64,000 bases of DNA. It comes from Rhizobium sp. ACO-34A (GTDB taxonomy: Bacteria > Pseudomonadota > Alphaproteobacteria > Rhizobiales > Rhizobiaceae). Under the pieces are notes generated by a model. That model saw nothing but the letters and a program-made list of their open reading frames with translations, did not search any database and had not been told where the DNA came from. Of this stretch, positions 21,161 to 30,977 are shown one piece after another (position 1 is the stretch's first letter; each line of letters starts with the position of its first letter). Location: positions 3,475,001 to 3,539,000 of the forward strand of contig CP021371.1 of NCBI GenBank assembly GCA_002600635.1. Reading direction: 5' to 3'. The position numbers and the translations under genes were made by a program.

Positions 21161-21997
21161 CTACTCGCTCGCTCCGACGAACTCCTGTCGTTTGAGCGCG
21201 CGCCGACGCATCACCTCGGCAAAGGCGACCAGGCCGAGAGCTGGCAGGAAATTCAATGTGGCAAGCGCAGGATAGATCGGAGACGATCCGACGGCGATTC
21301 CGCTGTACACGAACACCGGAAGCGTTCTCGCAGTTCCGGCCAAAGAGTAGGACACATAAAAATTTCCCCATGACAGCAGGAAGGCGAAGGTCGCGGCGGA
21401 AAGAATGCCCGGCCAGAGCAGCGGGAACGTCACCTCGCGAAACACTTCGTAGCCCGTCGCTCCGGCATCGCGAGCCGCATCCTCCAGCGTATCGTCGAAA
21501 CCGTAGACCTGCACCGCAACGACGACCAGCGCGAACGGGGTAATATAGACGACATGGCCAATCACCACGGTCGCAAGCCCCGTGGAAAAGCCGAGCCAGC
21601 TGCCAAGCACCGAAAACCACAAGAGCATGACAACGCCAAGCAGCAGCTGCGGGAACAGCAGAGGCGCGAAGGTCAGCGCCTGAAAGGCCCGCTGCATGCG
21701 GAAGCGATAGCGTATCCATGCGATCGCACCAGCCGTTCCGAGCAGTGTCGCGAACACCGTGGTGATGATCGCAACGATGGCAGAGTTGGTGACCGCCGGG
21801 AGGAAATCCGGCTTCCTCCACAATTCGCCATACCACTCCAGCGAAAAGCTCTCGATGGGCAGCGTCAGCACGCGGCTGCCGGTGAAGGAGAACACCACCA
21901 GCGTCACGATCGGAATATAGAGGAAAACAAGCAGCGCCAGCATCGAGCCGATGAGCAGCGCACTGACGGTCCGGTTCTTGAAATGCTCCGACATCAC
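21161..21997 (-). CDS. ABC transporter permease, spermidine/putrescine (PotC) type
   Basis: A 278-residue inner-membrane permease with six hydrophobic segments, starting with FLYIPIVTLVVFSF. The loop that contacts the ATPase (EAA motif) reads LEDAARDAGATGYEVFREVTFPLL near residue 180. Its start overlaps the end of the preceding permease gene by 4 bases, showing coupling. It forms a heterodimer with that permease. The polyamine or amino-compound substrate is inferred from family and neighbours. Confidence 0.9.
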   Translation of the reverse strand: MMSEHFKNRTVSALLIGSMLALLVFLYIPIVTLVVFSFTGSRVLTLPIESFSLEWYGELWRKPDFLPAVTNSAIVAIITTVFATLLGTAGAIAWIRYRFRMQRAFQALTFAPLLFPQLLLGVVMLLWFSVLGSWLGFSTGLATVVIGHVVYITPFALVVVAVQVYGFDDTLEDAARDAGATGYEVFREVTFPLLWPGILSAATFAFLLSWGNFYVSYSLAGTARTLPVFVYSGIAVGSSPIYPALATLNFLPALGLVAFAEVMRRRALKRQEFVGASE

Positions 21998-22868
21998 GCA
22001 GGCACCTCCACGTTGCGCACTTGACGCAGCTTGAGAATGGCGAGCACCAGCATCAGGGACAGCGCGCCGATGGCGATCAGCACCAGCGTCAGTGCGGCAC
22101 CGAGCGGCCAGTTGACGCGGGTCTCGAAGCTCTGCCGGATCAGTTCCGACGCCAGCGGCGACGTGCCGCCACCAAGAACCTTCGGCTCGAGGAAGACACC
22201 AAGGCTGAGAACGAACACCAAGACCGCACCGGAATAGAGCCCCGGACGCGACAGCGGCAGCGTCACCTCGAAGAAGGTGCGGATGCGCGAGGCACCGGCG
22301 TCATAGGACGCCAGCATCAGGTCGCGGTCGATCCTCACCAGAGACAGATAGATCGTGAAGACGGGATAGACCGCGAGGTTATAGACCATGCCGATCATCG
22401 TCGCCGTCTCGGTGAACAGCAGGTTCGTCGCCTCCGGTCCGAAGCCGATATGGGCCAGCAGCCAGTTCAGCACGCCGTTCTTGTCCAGCACCAGGATCCA
22501 GCCGAAAGTCTTCAGCACGGCATCCGTCAGGAAGGCGAAGATGATCAGGATCTGGATCTGCGCATTATACGCCTTGAGACGGGTCGCCAGCGCATAGGCC
22601 GCGGGATAGGCGATGAGCAGGCACAGCACGACGCAGAGAAGCGCCATGCCCACCGTGCGCATCATGATCGTCCAGTAGTGCGGCTTGGAAAATACCTCCG
22701 TCCACACCTTGAGATCCCAGGTCCAGTTGAGGCGATAGAACTGCGTCGTCTGGAAGGACAGGACCGCGGTCATGGCCAGCGGAATGATGAAGAAGACGAC
22801 CATCACGATCGCCAGCGGCGCAACGGCTGCGATCAGAACCGGATCGTTCCAGGTCTTGGCGTGTGTCT

Positions 22869-22872
<4 letters not shown>
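21994..22872 (-). CDS. ABC transporter permease, spermidine/putrescine (PotB) type
   Basis: A 292-residue permease with an N-terminal LIAAVAPLAIVMVVFFIIPL membrane segment and further helices; the EAA loop is MLASYDAGASRIRTFFEVTLPLS near residue 190. The ATG overlaps the end of the ATPase gene by 4 bases and its own end overlaps the next permease gene by 4, so ATPase and both permeases are a tightly coupled unit. The substrate is as for the whole transporter: a cationic amine or amino compound, by inference. Confidence 0.9.
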
Positions 22873-23972
<1,100 letters not shown>

Positions 23973-24118
23973 ACTTCAGCTTCCCTGTCTCTGGAGCATC
24001 TGCGGGTGAAACGGTGTTCCCCCGAGCTTCTCCATCTCCTTGTTTCTGCGCAATACCGGACGATAAGTCGCAGCGGACTTTTCCGGGTTTCAGCACTGTA
24101 TCTCGGGCAAATGGAACA

Positions 24119-24148
24119 CGACCTGCGGCGATAGACCACCGCAGGTCG
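24119..24148 (-). repeat. Stable hairpin between binding-protein and ATPase genes
   Basis: On the minus strand, CGACCTGCGG and CCGCAGGTCG form a 10-bp perfect stem with a 10-base loop, 15 bases after the binding-protein stop. There is no T tract, so it is more likely a 3'-end protector of an abundant binding-protein message, or a partial terminator, than a full stop. Such hairpins are common after binding-protein genes. Confidence 0.6.
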
Positions 24149-24163
24149 CAATTGTCGAAGAGC

Positions 24164-25321
24164 TTAGCGCGCGGCGAGCTCTTCCTGCCAGATGGCCAGC
24201 ATGTCATCGACATTCGGCGCAACGGTGTGGAACTGGCTGTTGTCCCAGGCCGTCCACATGTAGTCCATCTGCAGGGCCTTCTTCTCGGCGTCGGAGAAGA
24301 GAGCTTCGGCCTTCTGGTTCGGCACGAGGTTGCAGGTCGCTTCCGTGATCGCGAGCTGCTTGGCGACATCAGGCGAAACGATGTACTTCAGGAAGTCGGC
24401 CGCGACCTTGCTGTCCTTGCCGTTCTCGATGAGGCCGGTCGCCTCCATCCAGATGATACCCTGCTTCAGGCCGTTCTTCGGCTCCGGCACGATCGACTGG
24501 ATGTAGTCGTGGCCCTGAAGGCGAAGCGACGAGGTGCAATAGGTGCCGCCGCCGATCAGCGCGCGGAACGAACCGTCGATCAGGCCCTTCTGGGCGACCG
24601 CGAGGTCGGCGACGATAGCGCGGGTGTTCTTGAAGGCTGCGCGCAGCACCTTGCGAACTTCGTCGAGCGCCGCCTGGTCGAGTTCCTCGTAAGGATTGAC
24701 GCCAGCATAGAGAGCGAGCGGCATGATCGGCCAATCACCCCAGTCGAGAAGGCAAATCTTGTCCTTGTAGGCGCTGTCGAACACCGGTGCATAGGACGAC
24801 CAGCTTTCGAGCTTGTCGAACTTGGTGTTGACGGTCGGACCGACCCAGCCCCAGCGCGTCGGCAGACCGGTGGTCTTGCCATCGAACTGCAGCGGCTGGA
24901 AGGGTGCGCGGAACTGCGGGTAGAATTCCGCATACTGGTCGGCGAACTCGGCATCGTCGATGTAACGGCAAATGCCGGCAGGCCCCATGCGCGCAATCCA
25001 CGGGCTGTCGGAGGAAACGAGGTCGAAATCCTTCGACGCGCCGGCTGCGAGCTTGGCAAAGCCGCCGGCAGAGTCGGTGATCAGGTCGACCGAGATGGAA
25101 ACGCCCTTTTCCTTCTGGAAGGGCTCGAGAATGGACGGCGCGTTATAGCCTTCCCAGCACATGTAGTTGATGCTGTCGGCCGCCTGTGCGCCGCGCGGCA
25201 TGCCGAGAAGACCGCCGCCTGCCGCGGCGAGGCCGAGACCGCCCATGCCCTTGAGCACGGACCGACGGGAGACTGAGCCCGCCATCAAAGAATTGCCGAT
25301 GTCTGCTGTTCCTTTTGTCAT
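24164..25321 (-). CDS. ABC transporter substrate-binding protein, PotD type, Tat-exported
   Basis: A 385-residue periplasmic binding protein. The N-terminus has a twin-arginine signal (SRRSVLKGMGGLGLAAAGG, ending PRGAQAAD at ~49), and the mature part begins INYMCWEGYNAPSILEPFQ, matching the polyamine-binding PotD/PotF group. Further motifs are DLVSSDSPWIARM and LDWGDWPIMPLALYAG. AGAGGG and AAGGA precede the ATG. It follows the glutamine-synthetase-like gene by 54 bases and is separated from the ATPase gene by the hairpin. The ligand could be putrescine, spermidine or another amine; the sequence alone does not decide. Confidence 0.9.
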   Translation of the reverse strand: MTKGTADIGNSLMAGSVSRRSVLKGMGGLGLAAAGGGLLGMPRGAQAADSINYMCWEGYNAPSILEPFQKEKGVSISVDLITDSAGGFAKLAAGASKDFDLVSSDSPWIARMGPAGICRYIDDAEFADQYAEFYPQFRAPFQPLQFDGKTTGLPTRWGWVGPTVNTKFDKLESWSSYAPVFDSAYKDKICLLDWGDWPIMPLALYAGVNPYEELDQAALDEVRKVLRAAFKNTRAIVADLAVAQKGLIDGSFRALIGGGTYCTSSLRLQGHDYIQSIVPEPKNGLKQGIIWMEATGLIENGKDSKVAADFLKYIVSPDVAKQLAITEATCNLVPNQKAEALFSDAEKKALQMDYMWTAWDNSQFHTVAPNVDDMLAIWQEELAAR

Positions 25322-25375
25322 TGTCCTTTTCCCTCTTCTTAAAAATTCAACACTGTGTTCGCTGCCTGCCGGATC

Positions 25376-26719
25376 TCAGACGATGCCGAGATATCGTCTG
25401 ATCTCCCATTCGCTGACCTGCTTCTGGTATTCCCTGTATTCGAACCGGCGACCGGTCACGAAACTGTCGACGAAGGCGTCGCCGAAGATCTCCCGCGCGA
25501 TAACGCTGCGGTCGAGGCGATCTGCTGCCTGTCCGAGATCGCTCGGGAAGACGGCATGCGGCTCGGGCGTGGAAAGATAGAAATTCTCGTCGCTTGCCGC
25601 CGGCGGCTCGATCTCGTTACGAATGCCGTAGAGACCCGCGCCCAGACACATGGACAGGGCGAGGTACGGATTGGCGTCGGCCGACGGCACGCGGAATTCC
25701 ACGCGGGTCGCCTCCGGGCTGTCATTGATGATGCGAACGGCCGAGGTACGGTTTTGCACGCCCCAGTTCGCGGCCGTCGGCGCCCAGGCACCCGGCACCA
25801 GACGTTTGTAGGCGTTGACCGTGTGCGAGCACATAGCCAGCATTTCCGGCATCAGCTTCAGCAGGCCGCCGACGAAATGCCGGCCCGTGCGGCTGAGACC
25901 ATCCGGCGAATCCGCGTCCGAGAACGCCGGATTGCCGTTCCGGTCGCGCATCGAGACATGCAGATGGCCCGACTGCCCCGGGAGATCGGGAGAAAGCTTC
26001 GACATGAAGCCGGCCGTCAGCCCGTTACGGGAGAAATAGGCCTTGGCGAAATTCTTGAAGAGCACCGCGTCATCGGGCGACTTGATGCCCTTGGCGTAAG
26101 TCAGCGGCACTTCGAAACAGCCCGGTCCAAGCTCGGTGTGGATGGCGTCGAGCTTGATCTCCATCGCATTCATCGCCTGCGCCAGCCCATCCAGCAGTTC
26201 GCCATGGAGAGCGGAGGTCTGCAGCGAATAGGTGCGGTTGCCCTGCGCGAAATTGGTGAGGTCGCGATACTTCTTGGCCTTCAGTGTCTCGGGCGTCTCG
26301 GAAAACAGGAAGAACTCGTATTCGAAGGCGGAAGCCACCGAAAAGCCCATGCTGTCGGCCTCGTCCAGAAGACGAAGGCAGAGGTTGCGCGGGGAGCGTT
26401 CACCGAACTCTCCGGAAAAATCCGCGATGCAGAGCGCGGATGCCGGGGAGAAAGGGTAGACACGCAGCGTGTCGGTGAAGATCTCGGCCGGGCGGTCGAT
26501 GAAGGCGCTTTCCGCATAGGTCTTCTCGGCAATATCCCAGAAGTAGAGCACTTCACAGAAAGGATAGCCGGACTTGGCGAGCTTGACCGCCTTGTCGGCC
26601 TGGACCAGCTTGTCGCGGAATTCACCTTCCGGATCGATCATGCCGACGTGAACGGACTTGGCGCCCATCTCGGAAAGGGCCGCCTCGAACTCAACCGAAT
26701 TGTTTCGGGCCTTGTGCAT
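25376..26719 (-). CDS. Glutamine synthetase family ligase (gamma-glutamyl-amine synthetase-like)
   Basis: A 447-residue ligase of the glutamine synthetase fold. Visible catalytic blocks are EYEFFLF (~134, glutamates for metal), ELGPGCFEVPL, the metal histidine in SGHLHVSM, NAYKRLVPG and NRTSAVRI for ATP and glutamate, and RVEFRVPSADANPY with the last metal glutamate. The N-terminal beta-grasp part is short and unlike GlnA, as in PuuA-type enzymes that join glutamate to putrescine or other amines. Being first in an operon with a polyamine-type transporter and an alcohol dehydrogenase supports gamma-glutamylation of an imported amine. The exact amine is not known. The gene is divergent from the LuxR regulator. 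Confidence 0.87.
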   Translation of the reverse strand: MHKARNNSVEFEAALSEMGAKSVHVGMIDPEGEFRDKLVQADKAVKLAKSGYPFCEVLYFWDIAEKTYAESAFIDRPAEIFTDTLRVYPFSPASALCIADFSGEFGERSPRNLCLRLLDEADSMGFSVASAFEYEFFLFSETPETLKAKKYRDLTNFAQGNRTYSLQTSALHGELLDGLAQAMNAMEIKLDAIHTELGPGCFEVPLTYAKGIKSPDDAVLFKNFAKAYFSRNGLTAGFMSKLSPDLPGQSGHLHVSMRDRNGNPAFSDADSPDGLSRTGRHFVGGLLKLMPEMLAMCSHTVNAYKRLVPGAWAPTAANWGVQNRTSAVRIINDSPEATRVEFRVPSADANPYLALSMCLGAGLYGIRNEIEPPAASDENFYLSTPEPHAVFPSDLGQAADRLDRSVIAREIFGDAFVDSFVTGRRFEYREYQKQVSEWEIRRYLGIV

Positions 26720-26776
26720 CAGGTTCCTGCCATTATTGTTTTGTCGAACGCTACCGCTCGAAAAGAAGACAAGAAA

Positions 26777-26792
26777 TATCCCGTTAGGGATA
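26777..26792. promoter_or_regulatory. Palindrome between ligase operon and LuxR gene (candidate operator)
   Basis: TATCCC and GGGATA with a 4-base spacer form a perfect 6-bp-arm palindrome, 58 bases from the ligase start and 50 bases from the regulator start. The central position in a 122-base divergent region is right for a shared operator, and the TCCC-N4-GGGA form is plausible for a GerE-type HTH dimer. Binding is inferred. Confidence 0.45.
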
Positions 26793-26841
26793 GACAGGGC
26801 TAAATGTCGGCACGGAGGGCGTTACCGCGGGGCTGGGAGGT

Positions 26842-27636
26842 ATGGTGAAAAACGAATTTGCAAGATGGAATGAAAATGTGGGCGGCTTCATCCGGGCCAT
26901 CGGAACACCGGAGCTGCCTCGCAAGCTTTCGACCGCAATTGCCGACGAAATGCCTTTCGACATCGCCATGGTGTTCGCCTATCAGGGCACAGAGAACCCC
27001 GTCTGCCTCTACCACAACCTAGATGAAGAACGGGCGGCGACCGTCATTACCGCCTATGCCAAGGGACCCTACCTGCTCGACCCGTTCTATCTCGCCGCGA
27101 TCGATCCGAAGATCACCGGCGTGCGCCACCTGCGCAAGATGGCGCCGGACCAGTTCTACAGCACGGAATACTATCGCCAGCATTATGGCCGGACCCGCAT
27201 CCGCGACGAGATCGGCATCGTCTGCCGCCCTCCGGGCGCCGGCGCTGTCGTCATCAGCTTCACCCGTCCGGGAGACGCGCCCTTCTTCGGTCGCCGCGAT
27301 TTCAACGCCATGCGGGCCATCGAGCCGGTCGTGCGCGCCGTTATCGAGGGGCATTGGTGCGACGGGCGGGCCGGCGGAAGCGACACCACGAAACGCGCTG
27401 CCGAAGACCCGATCAACGAAACGCTCGACGTCATGGCCGACGGCATCCTCACCCGGCGTGAAATCGAGATCACCTCTCTCATCCTGCGCGGCCACTCCAG
27501 CCGTTCCATCGCGGAAACGCTGAGCATCGCCGAGGGTACGGTGAAGATCCACCGGAAGAACATCTACCAGAAGCTCGGAGCCTCAAGCCAATCCGAGCTC
27601 TTCTCCATGTTCATCGTGCAGCTGTCGAAACAGTAA
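26842..27636 (+). CDS. LuxR-family transcriptional regulator
   Basis: A 264-residue regulator with a C-terminal GerE/LuxR helix-turn-helix at ~205-260 (LTRREIEITSLILRGHSSRS, then IAETLSIAEGTVKIHRKNIYQKLG). The N-terminal ~180 residues look like a small-molecule sensing domain (GAF-like mixed alpha/beta), without the tryptophan/aspartate pattern typical of acyl-homoserine-lactone binding and without a receiver domain. So it is probably a metabolite-sensing LuxR protein, and its divergent position makes the ligase/transport operon its likely target. It converges with the coiled-coil gene over a terminator. Confidence 0.87.
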   Translation: MVKNEFARWNENVGGFIRAIGTPELPRKLSTAIADEMPFDIAMVFAYQGTENPVCLYHNLDEERAATVITAYAKGPYLLDPFYLAAIDPKITGVRHLRKMAPDQFYSTEYYRQHYGRTRIRDEIGIVCRPPGAGAVVISFTRPGDAPFFGRRDFNAMRAIEPVVRAVIEGHWCDGRAGGSDTTKRAAEDPINETLDVMADGILTRREIEITSLILRGHSSRSIAETLSIAEGTVKIHRKNIYQKLGASSQSELFSMFIVQLSKQ

Positions 27637-27695
27637 CCCCAAACAGGCATCCGAGACGCATCACGCGGCTTTGCGGAAAGGATATGCCAAGGCAA

Positions 27696-27742
27696 AGAAA
27701 AAGCACCCGGGCGAAAAGGAAACGCCACGGGTGCTTTATTTC
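27696..27742. terminator. Bidirectional intrinsic terminator
   Basis: A long stem: AAAGCACCCG plus GGCG on the left, CGCC plus CGGGTGCTTT on the right, with one bulged A and a 9-base A-rich loop, then TATTT. It lies between the convergent LuxR and coiled-coil genes and has A and T runs for both directions. Confidence 0.85.
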
Positions 27743-27800
27743 TTGCTGGCCACTAAAAGCCCGGACGCCAGGTCGCGAGGGTATTTGCTGCCAACGCCGA

Positions 27801-29288
27801 TCAGAAGTCGACGATGGCCTTGGGCATGCGCAGCGATTTCTCGGAAATCTCGATGATCGGCTTTGCAGCGGCCTGTTCAGGCACCGGAGGAACCCAGCTG
27901 TCGGTGACCGACGCTGCCGGAGCAGACGCGCTGGCCTGAGCCCCCTGCTGACGGTCATTGCGGGCGAATTCGAGCTGTCCCGTGAGAATGGCGATTTCCG
28001 AGCGAAGCTGGCGGATCTCGGCCTTGGAGACCTCCGCGCTGCTGCGCAGCTGGCGGATTTCCTCCTGATCGGCGAAGCTGCGCTGGTCGAAGTCGCGCTT
28101 CATCGTTTCCGCATCACGGTCACGCTTGTTGCGCGCATTCTCCGCGTCGCGCAGGCGCATGGTCATCTCGGCAACCTGCAGCGACATTTCGCGGCGACCG
28201 GCTTCGTTTTCCGAGGTGCTGGCGCGAGCGGTTGCAAGCTCCTGCGCCAGACGGTCGGCGCGAAGCGTCGTGGTCGAAAGCTCGGCCTTCGCCTGCTTCA
28301 GCTCGGTGCGCATGCCCTGCATCTCGTCCTCGACCAGCTTGACCCGGCCGCGCGCGGTGACCAGCAGCTTCTCCACCAGTTCGGCCTTGGAGCTGATCGC
28401 CTCGTGCCGGGTCGAAAGCTGCGACATTTCCACGGCCATCGCGCTCTGCTGGTTTTCGAGTTCCGACTGCAGGCGCTTGAGCTTTTCCTGGCTGAACAAA
28501 TCCTCCTGCTTGAGCGTGGTGACCTCTCCAAGCAGATTGCGGGAAATCGTTTCCTGATGCTCCAGCCCGCTCTTCAGCCGGCCCCGCTCTTCCGTGAGGC
28601 GGGCGATTTCGCGCGACTGGGCATCGGCCTCGCGGCGCGACGTCTCGATCAGCACCTGATGCTGGGTCCGCTCGGTCTCGTATTTCTCGCGCATCATCGC
28701 CAGATCGCGGCTGCGCTGGTCGAGATCCTGATGCGCGCGCCGCAGCAGGGCGGCCGTTTCGTCATACTGAGCGATGCGTTCATCGAGTTCACGACCGACG
28801 TCGTGCAGACGCCGCTGAACGATCTCGAGATCCTGTGCGTTGGCGTCATGGAGCGCCTGAAGCTTGATCAGCTTTTCGCGGGACTCTTCCGTCTCCGCGC
28901 GAAGCTGCGCGTTCTCGGCGCGCAGCTCCTTCGCCTCGGCAAGCGACCTCTGGCTTTCGCCATCGAGCCGGCGGCGGGCCGTGCTTTCATAATCGAGCAG
29001 CGAGGCAATACGCGCCCGCTCGGCGCGAAGTGCCGCAAGCTCGTTCAGTGCTTCGCCATGAGCCCCGAGCAGCGAGGAAACGCGCTCTTGGAGGAAACCG
29101 AAACCGGAAAGCAGTTCTTCCGACGACATGTGGCTCTCCTCGATCACCGAACCGAAAGTCTGGTCGCCGATCTCGCTGCGCCCCTGCGTTGCCTGAGAGT
29201 AGGAAGCAGTCCCGGATTGCCCATCAACGATCGATGCACCGCCCACTGCAGTTCGTGCCGGCTCGTCGCCCCGGCGGAAAAAGCTCAT
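27801..29288 (-). CDS. Long coiled-coil protein of unknown function (filament/crescentin-like?)
   Basis: A 495-residue protein. After a flexible ~50-residue N-terminus beginning MSFFRRGDE, residues ~60-430 are nearly continuous heptads rich in Leu, Glu, Arg, Ala and Gln (for example ELAALRAERARIASLLDYES, AELVEKLLVTARGRVKLVE) with no transmembrane segment or signal peptide. The C-terminal ~65 residues are Ala/Pro-rich and end SLRMPKAIVDF. The length and single long coil with short ends resemble bacterial intermediate-filament-like proteins such as crescentin, but coiled coils look alike, so this is only a suggestion. Start ATG 29288 follows AGGATGG. A 7-bp hairpin (29347-29370) lies in its leader. 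Cytoplasmic, monocistronic. Confidence 0.65.
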   Translation of the reverse strand: MSFFRRGDEPARTAVGGASIVDGQSGTASYSQATQGRSEIGDQTFGSVIEESHMSSEELLSGFGFLQERVSSLLGAHGEALNELAALRAERARIASLLDYESTARRRLDGESQRSLAEAKELRAENAQLRAETEESREKLIKLQALHDANAQDLEIVQRRLHDVGRELDERIAQYDETAALLRRAHQDLDQRSRDLAMMREKYETERTQHQVLIETSRREADAQSREIARLTEERGRLKSGLEHQETISRNLLGEVTTLKQEDLFSQEKLKRLQSELENQQSAMAVEMSQLSTRHEAISSKAELVEKLLVTARGRVKLVEDEMQGMRTELKQAKAELSTTTLRADRLAQELATARASTSENEAGRREMSLQVAEMTMRLRDAENARNKRDRDAETMKRDFDQRSFADQEEIRQLRSSAEVSKAEIRQLRSEIAILTGQLEFARNDRQQGAQASASAPAASVTDSWVPPVPEQAAAKPIIEISEKSLRMPKAIVDF

Positions 29289-29570
29289 GACCATCCTGAC
29301 CCCCAATCCGGTCTAAAGACTTAAAACACACATTTCGAATGCTTCTGGCAGGCCACCACATTTGCCTGCCGGTCTTCCCCAATGATGATTGCGAGGATCA
29401 GACAGGGAGTGACATTCGTCAAAGGAAACTTTCGGCCCTCTCCGAGGCACCAGCAGATTCCAACAACTTTCTGGTAATAATTTTCGGGATCTTATTAATG
29501 CAATTCTAATATATTGATCACTCAGCGCTTTTCGAAGCCGTTCGCCTCCCCAAAAATTGCGGGACGCGTC

Positions 29571-30932
29571 TTATCTCAGAGCGACGGTCCGCCGTGCCTC
29601 AGCGACAGAATCCCGAATCGCCCGGGACAGGATCGAGACGACTTCCCCGAGTTCTTCCTCGCTCGCGTTGTAGGGCGGCGCGAGGATGACGGTATCGCCT
29701 GCCACCCCTCCGACATTGCCGGCGCAGGGATAGCAGATCAGCCCCGCCTCGAAGGCCCGGCGACCGATCGCGGCATGAAGGCTGGCATAGGAGGGAAAAG
29801 GCTCCTTGCTGACGGGATCGGCAACCATCTCCAGTCCGATGAAGAACCCTCGACCGCGAATGTCCCCAACCTCGCCGACATCGGCAAGTGCCGCGCGCAG
29901 TTCCTGTTGCAGGATCGGACCCCTTGTCCGCACCCGGTCGAGCAGCCCGTCCCGCGTCACGATCTTCTGGACAGCAACGCCCGCAGCACAGGCGGATGTA
30001 TGCCCGGTAAAGGTATGGCCGGTCATAGCGCCGCCATGGGCCGCCATAAGGACCTCATGGACATTACCGCTGTAGAGAGCAGCGCCGAGCGGCTGGTAAC
30101 CGGCGGCAAGCCCCTTGGCGATGCTCATGATATCCGGCACTACCCCGTCTTCGGCCAAGGCACGCCACGTGCCCGTGCGACCAGAACCGCACATCACCTC
30201 GTCGCTGATCAGAAGGACACCATGGCGACGGCAAACGGCCGCGACCGCCTTCGCATAACCTTCCGGAGCCGGTACGACACCGCCGGCAGCGCCCACCACC
30301 GGCTCGAAGATAAAGGCAGCGACCTTTTCGGCACCGACCTTGAGGATCTCTTCCTCGAGTTCGTTCGCGAGATAGGTTACCAGCCCCTCCGCATCCGCGC
30401 CCTCCGGTAATCGGTAGGCATTGGCACTGGAGACGAAGGAAACATCCAGCAGGCTGCCCTCGAAAGCCTCCCGCCGTATCTTGAAGTCCGAAACGGAGAG
30501 AGCGCCGAGCGTGTTTCCATGCCAGGAACGCCGGCGGGAAATGAAGCGGCGGCGGCTCTTCTCGCCGCGTGCCGTGTGGTACTGCAGCGCGATCTTCAGG
30601 CAGGATTCCACTGCTTCCGACCCGCTGGTGACAAAGACGATGTTGCCGAAATGGCCATCCGTATTGTAGCGGATGATCTCGGTCAGTTCCTCCATCGCAT
30701 CCGAGGTGAAGAGATAGCGGTAACCATGCGCCACCCGGTCGAGCTGTTCCTTGACCGCCTCCGTGACCTCCGGGTGCGCATGACCGAGGCAGTAGACGGC
30801 CGGCCCGCCCGATCCGTCGAGATAGCGCTTGCCATTCGCATCGTAGAGATAGCTTCCCCGACCGTAGGCGATCTTCGGAAGGGCCTGCACCCCATAGCTG
30901 CTGCCGGTAGAGGTGGTCCTGGGCGACGACAT
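29571..30932 (-). CDS. Class-III PLP aminotransferase (omega-amino acid / diamine type)
   Basis: A 453-residue fold-type I aminotransferase of the class-III family, which uses pyruvate or 2-oxoglutarate as acceptor. Phosphate-binding motif is VTSGSEAVESCLKIA, the ring-contacting aspartate is in LLISDEVMCGSGRTG, and the Schiff-base lysine is in SIAKGLAAGYQPLGA. The insert EPVVGAAGGVVPAPEGY is typical of the branch annotated as aspartate aminotransferase family protein, often acting on taurine, beta-alanine, putrescine or related omega-amines. AAGGGAAA precedes the ATG. It follows the amino-acid binding-protein gene by 45 bases, so both are probably one transcript under the TetR operator. Confidence 0.88.
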   Translation of the reverse strand: MSSPRTTSTGSSYGVQALPKIAYGRGSYLYDANGKRYLDGSGGPAVYCLGHAHPEVTEAVKEQLDRVAHGYRYLFTSDAMEELTEIIRYNTDGHFGNIVFVTSGSEAVESCLKIALQYHTARGEKSRRRFISRRRSWHGNTLGALSVSDFKIRREAFEGSLLDVSFVSSANAYRLPEGADAEGLVTYLANELEEEILKVGAEKVAAFIFEPVVGAAGGVVPAPEGYAKAVAAVCRRHGVLLISDEVMCGSGRTGTWRALAEDGVVPDIMSIAKGLAAGYQPLGAALYSGNVHEVLMAAHGGAMTGHTFTGHTSACAAGVAVQKIVTRDGLLDRVRTRGPILQQELRAALADVGEVGDIRGRGFFIGLEMVADPVSKEPFPSYASLHAAIGRRAFEAGLICYPCAGNVGGVAGDTVILAPPYNASEEELGEVVSILSRAIRDSVAEARRTVALR

Positions 30933-30977
30933 GGCATTTCCCTTCGACGGAATCAGGCTGCGGGGATCGAGTGAAAG

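Noticed and set aside
26842..27636. LuxR protein as a quorum-sensing receptor
   Set aside because: The N-terminal domain lacks the conserved Trp/Tyr/Asp pattern for acyl-homoserine-lactone binding that I would expect, and no synthase gene is nearby; a metabolite sensor is more likely.
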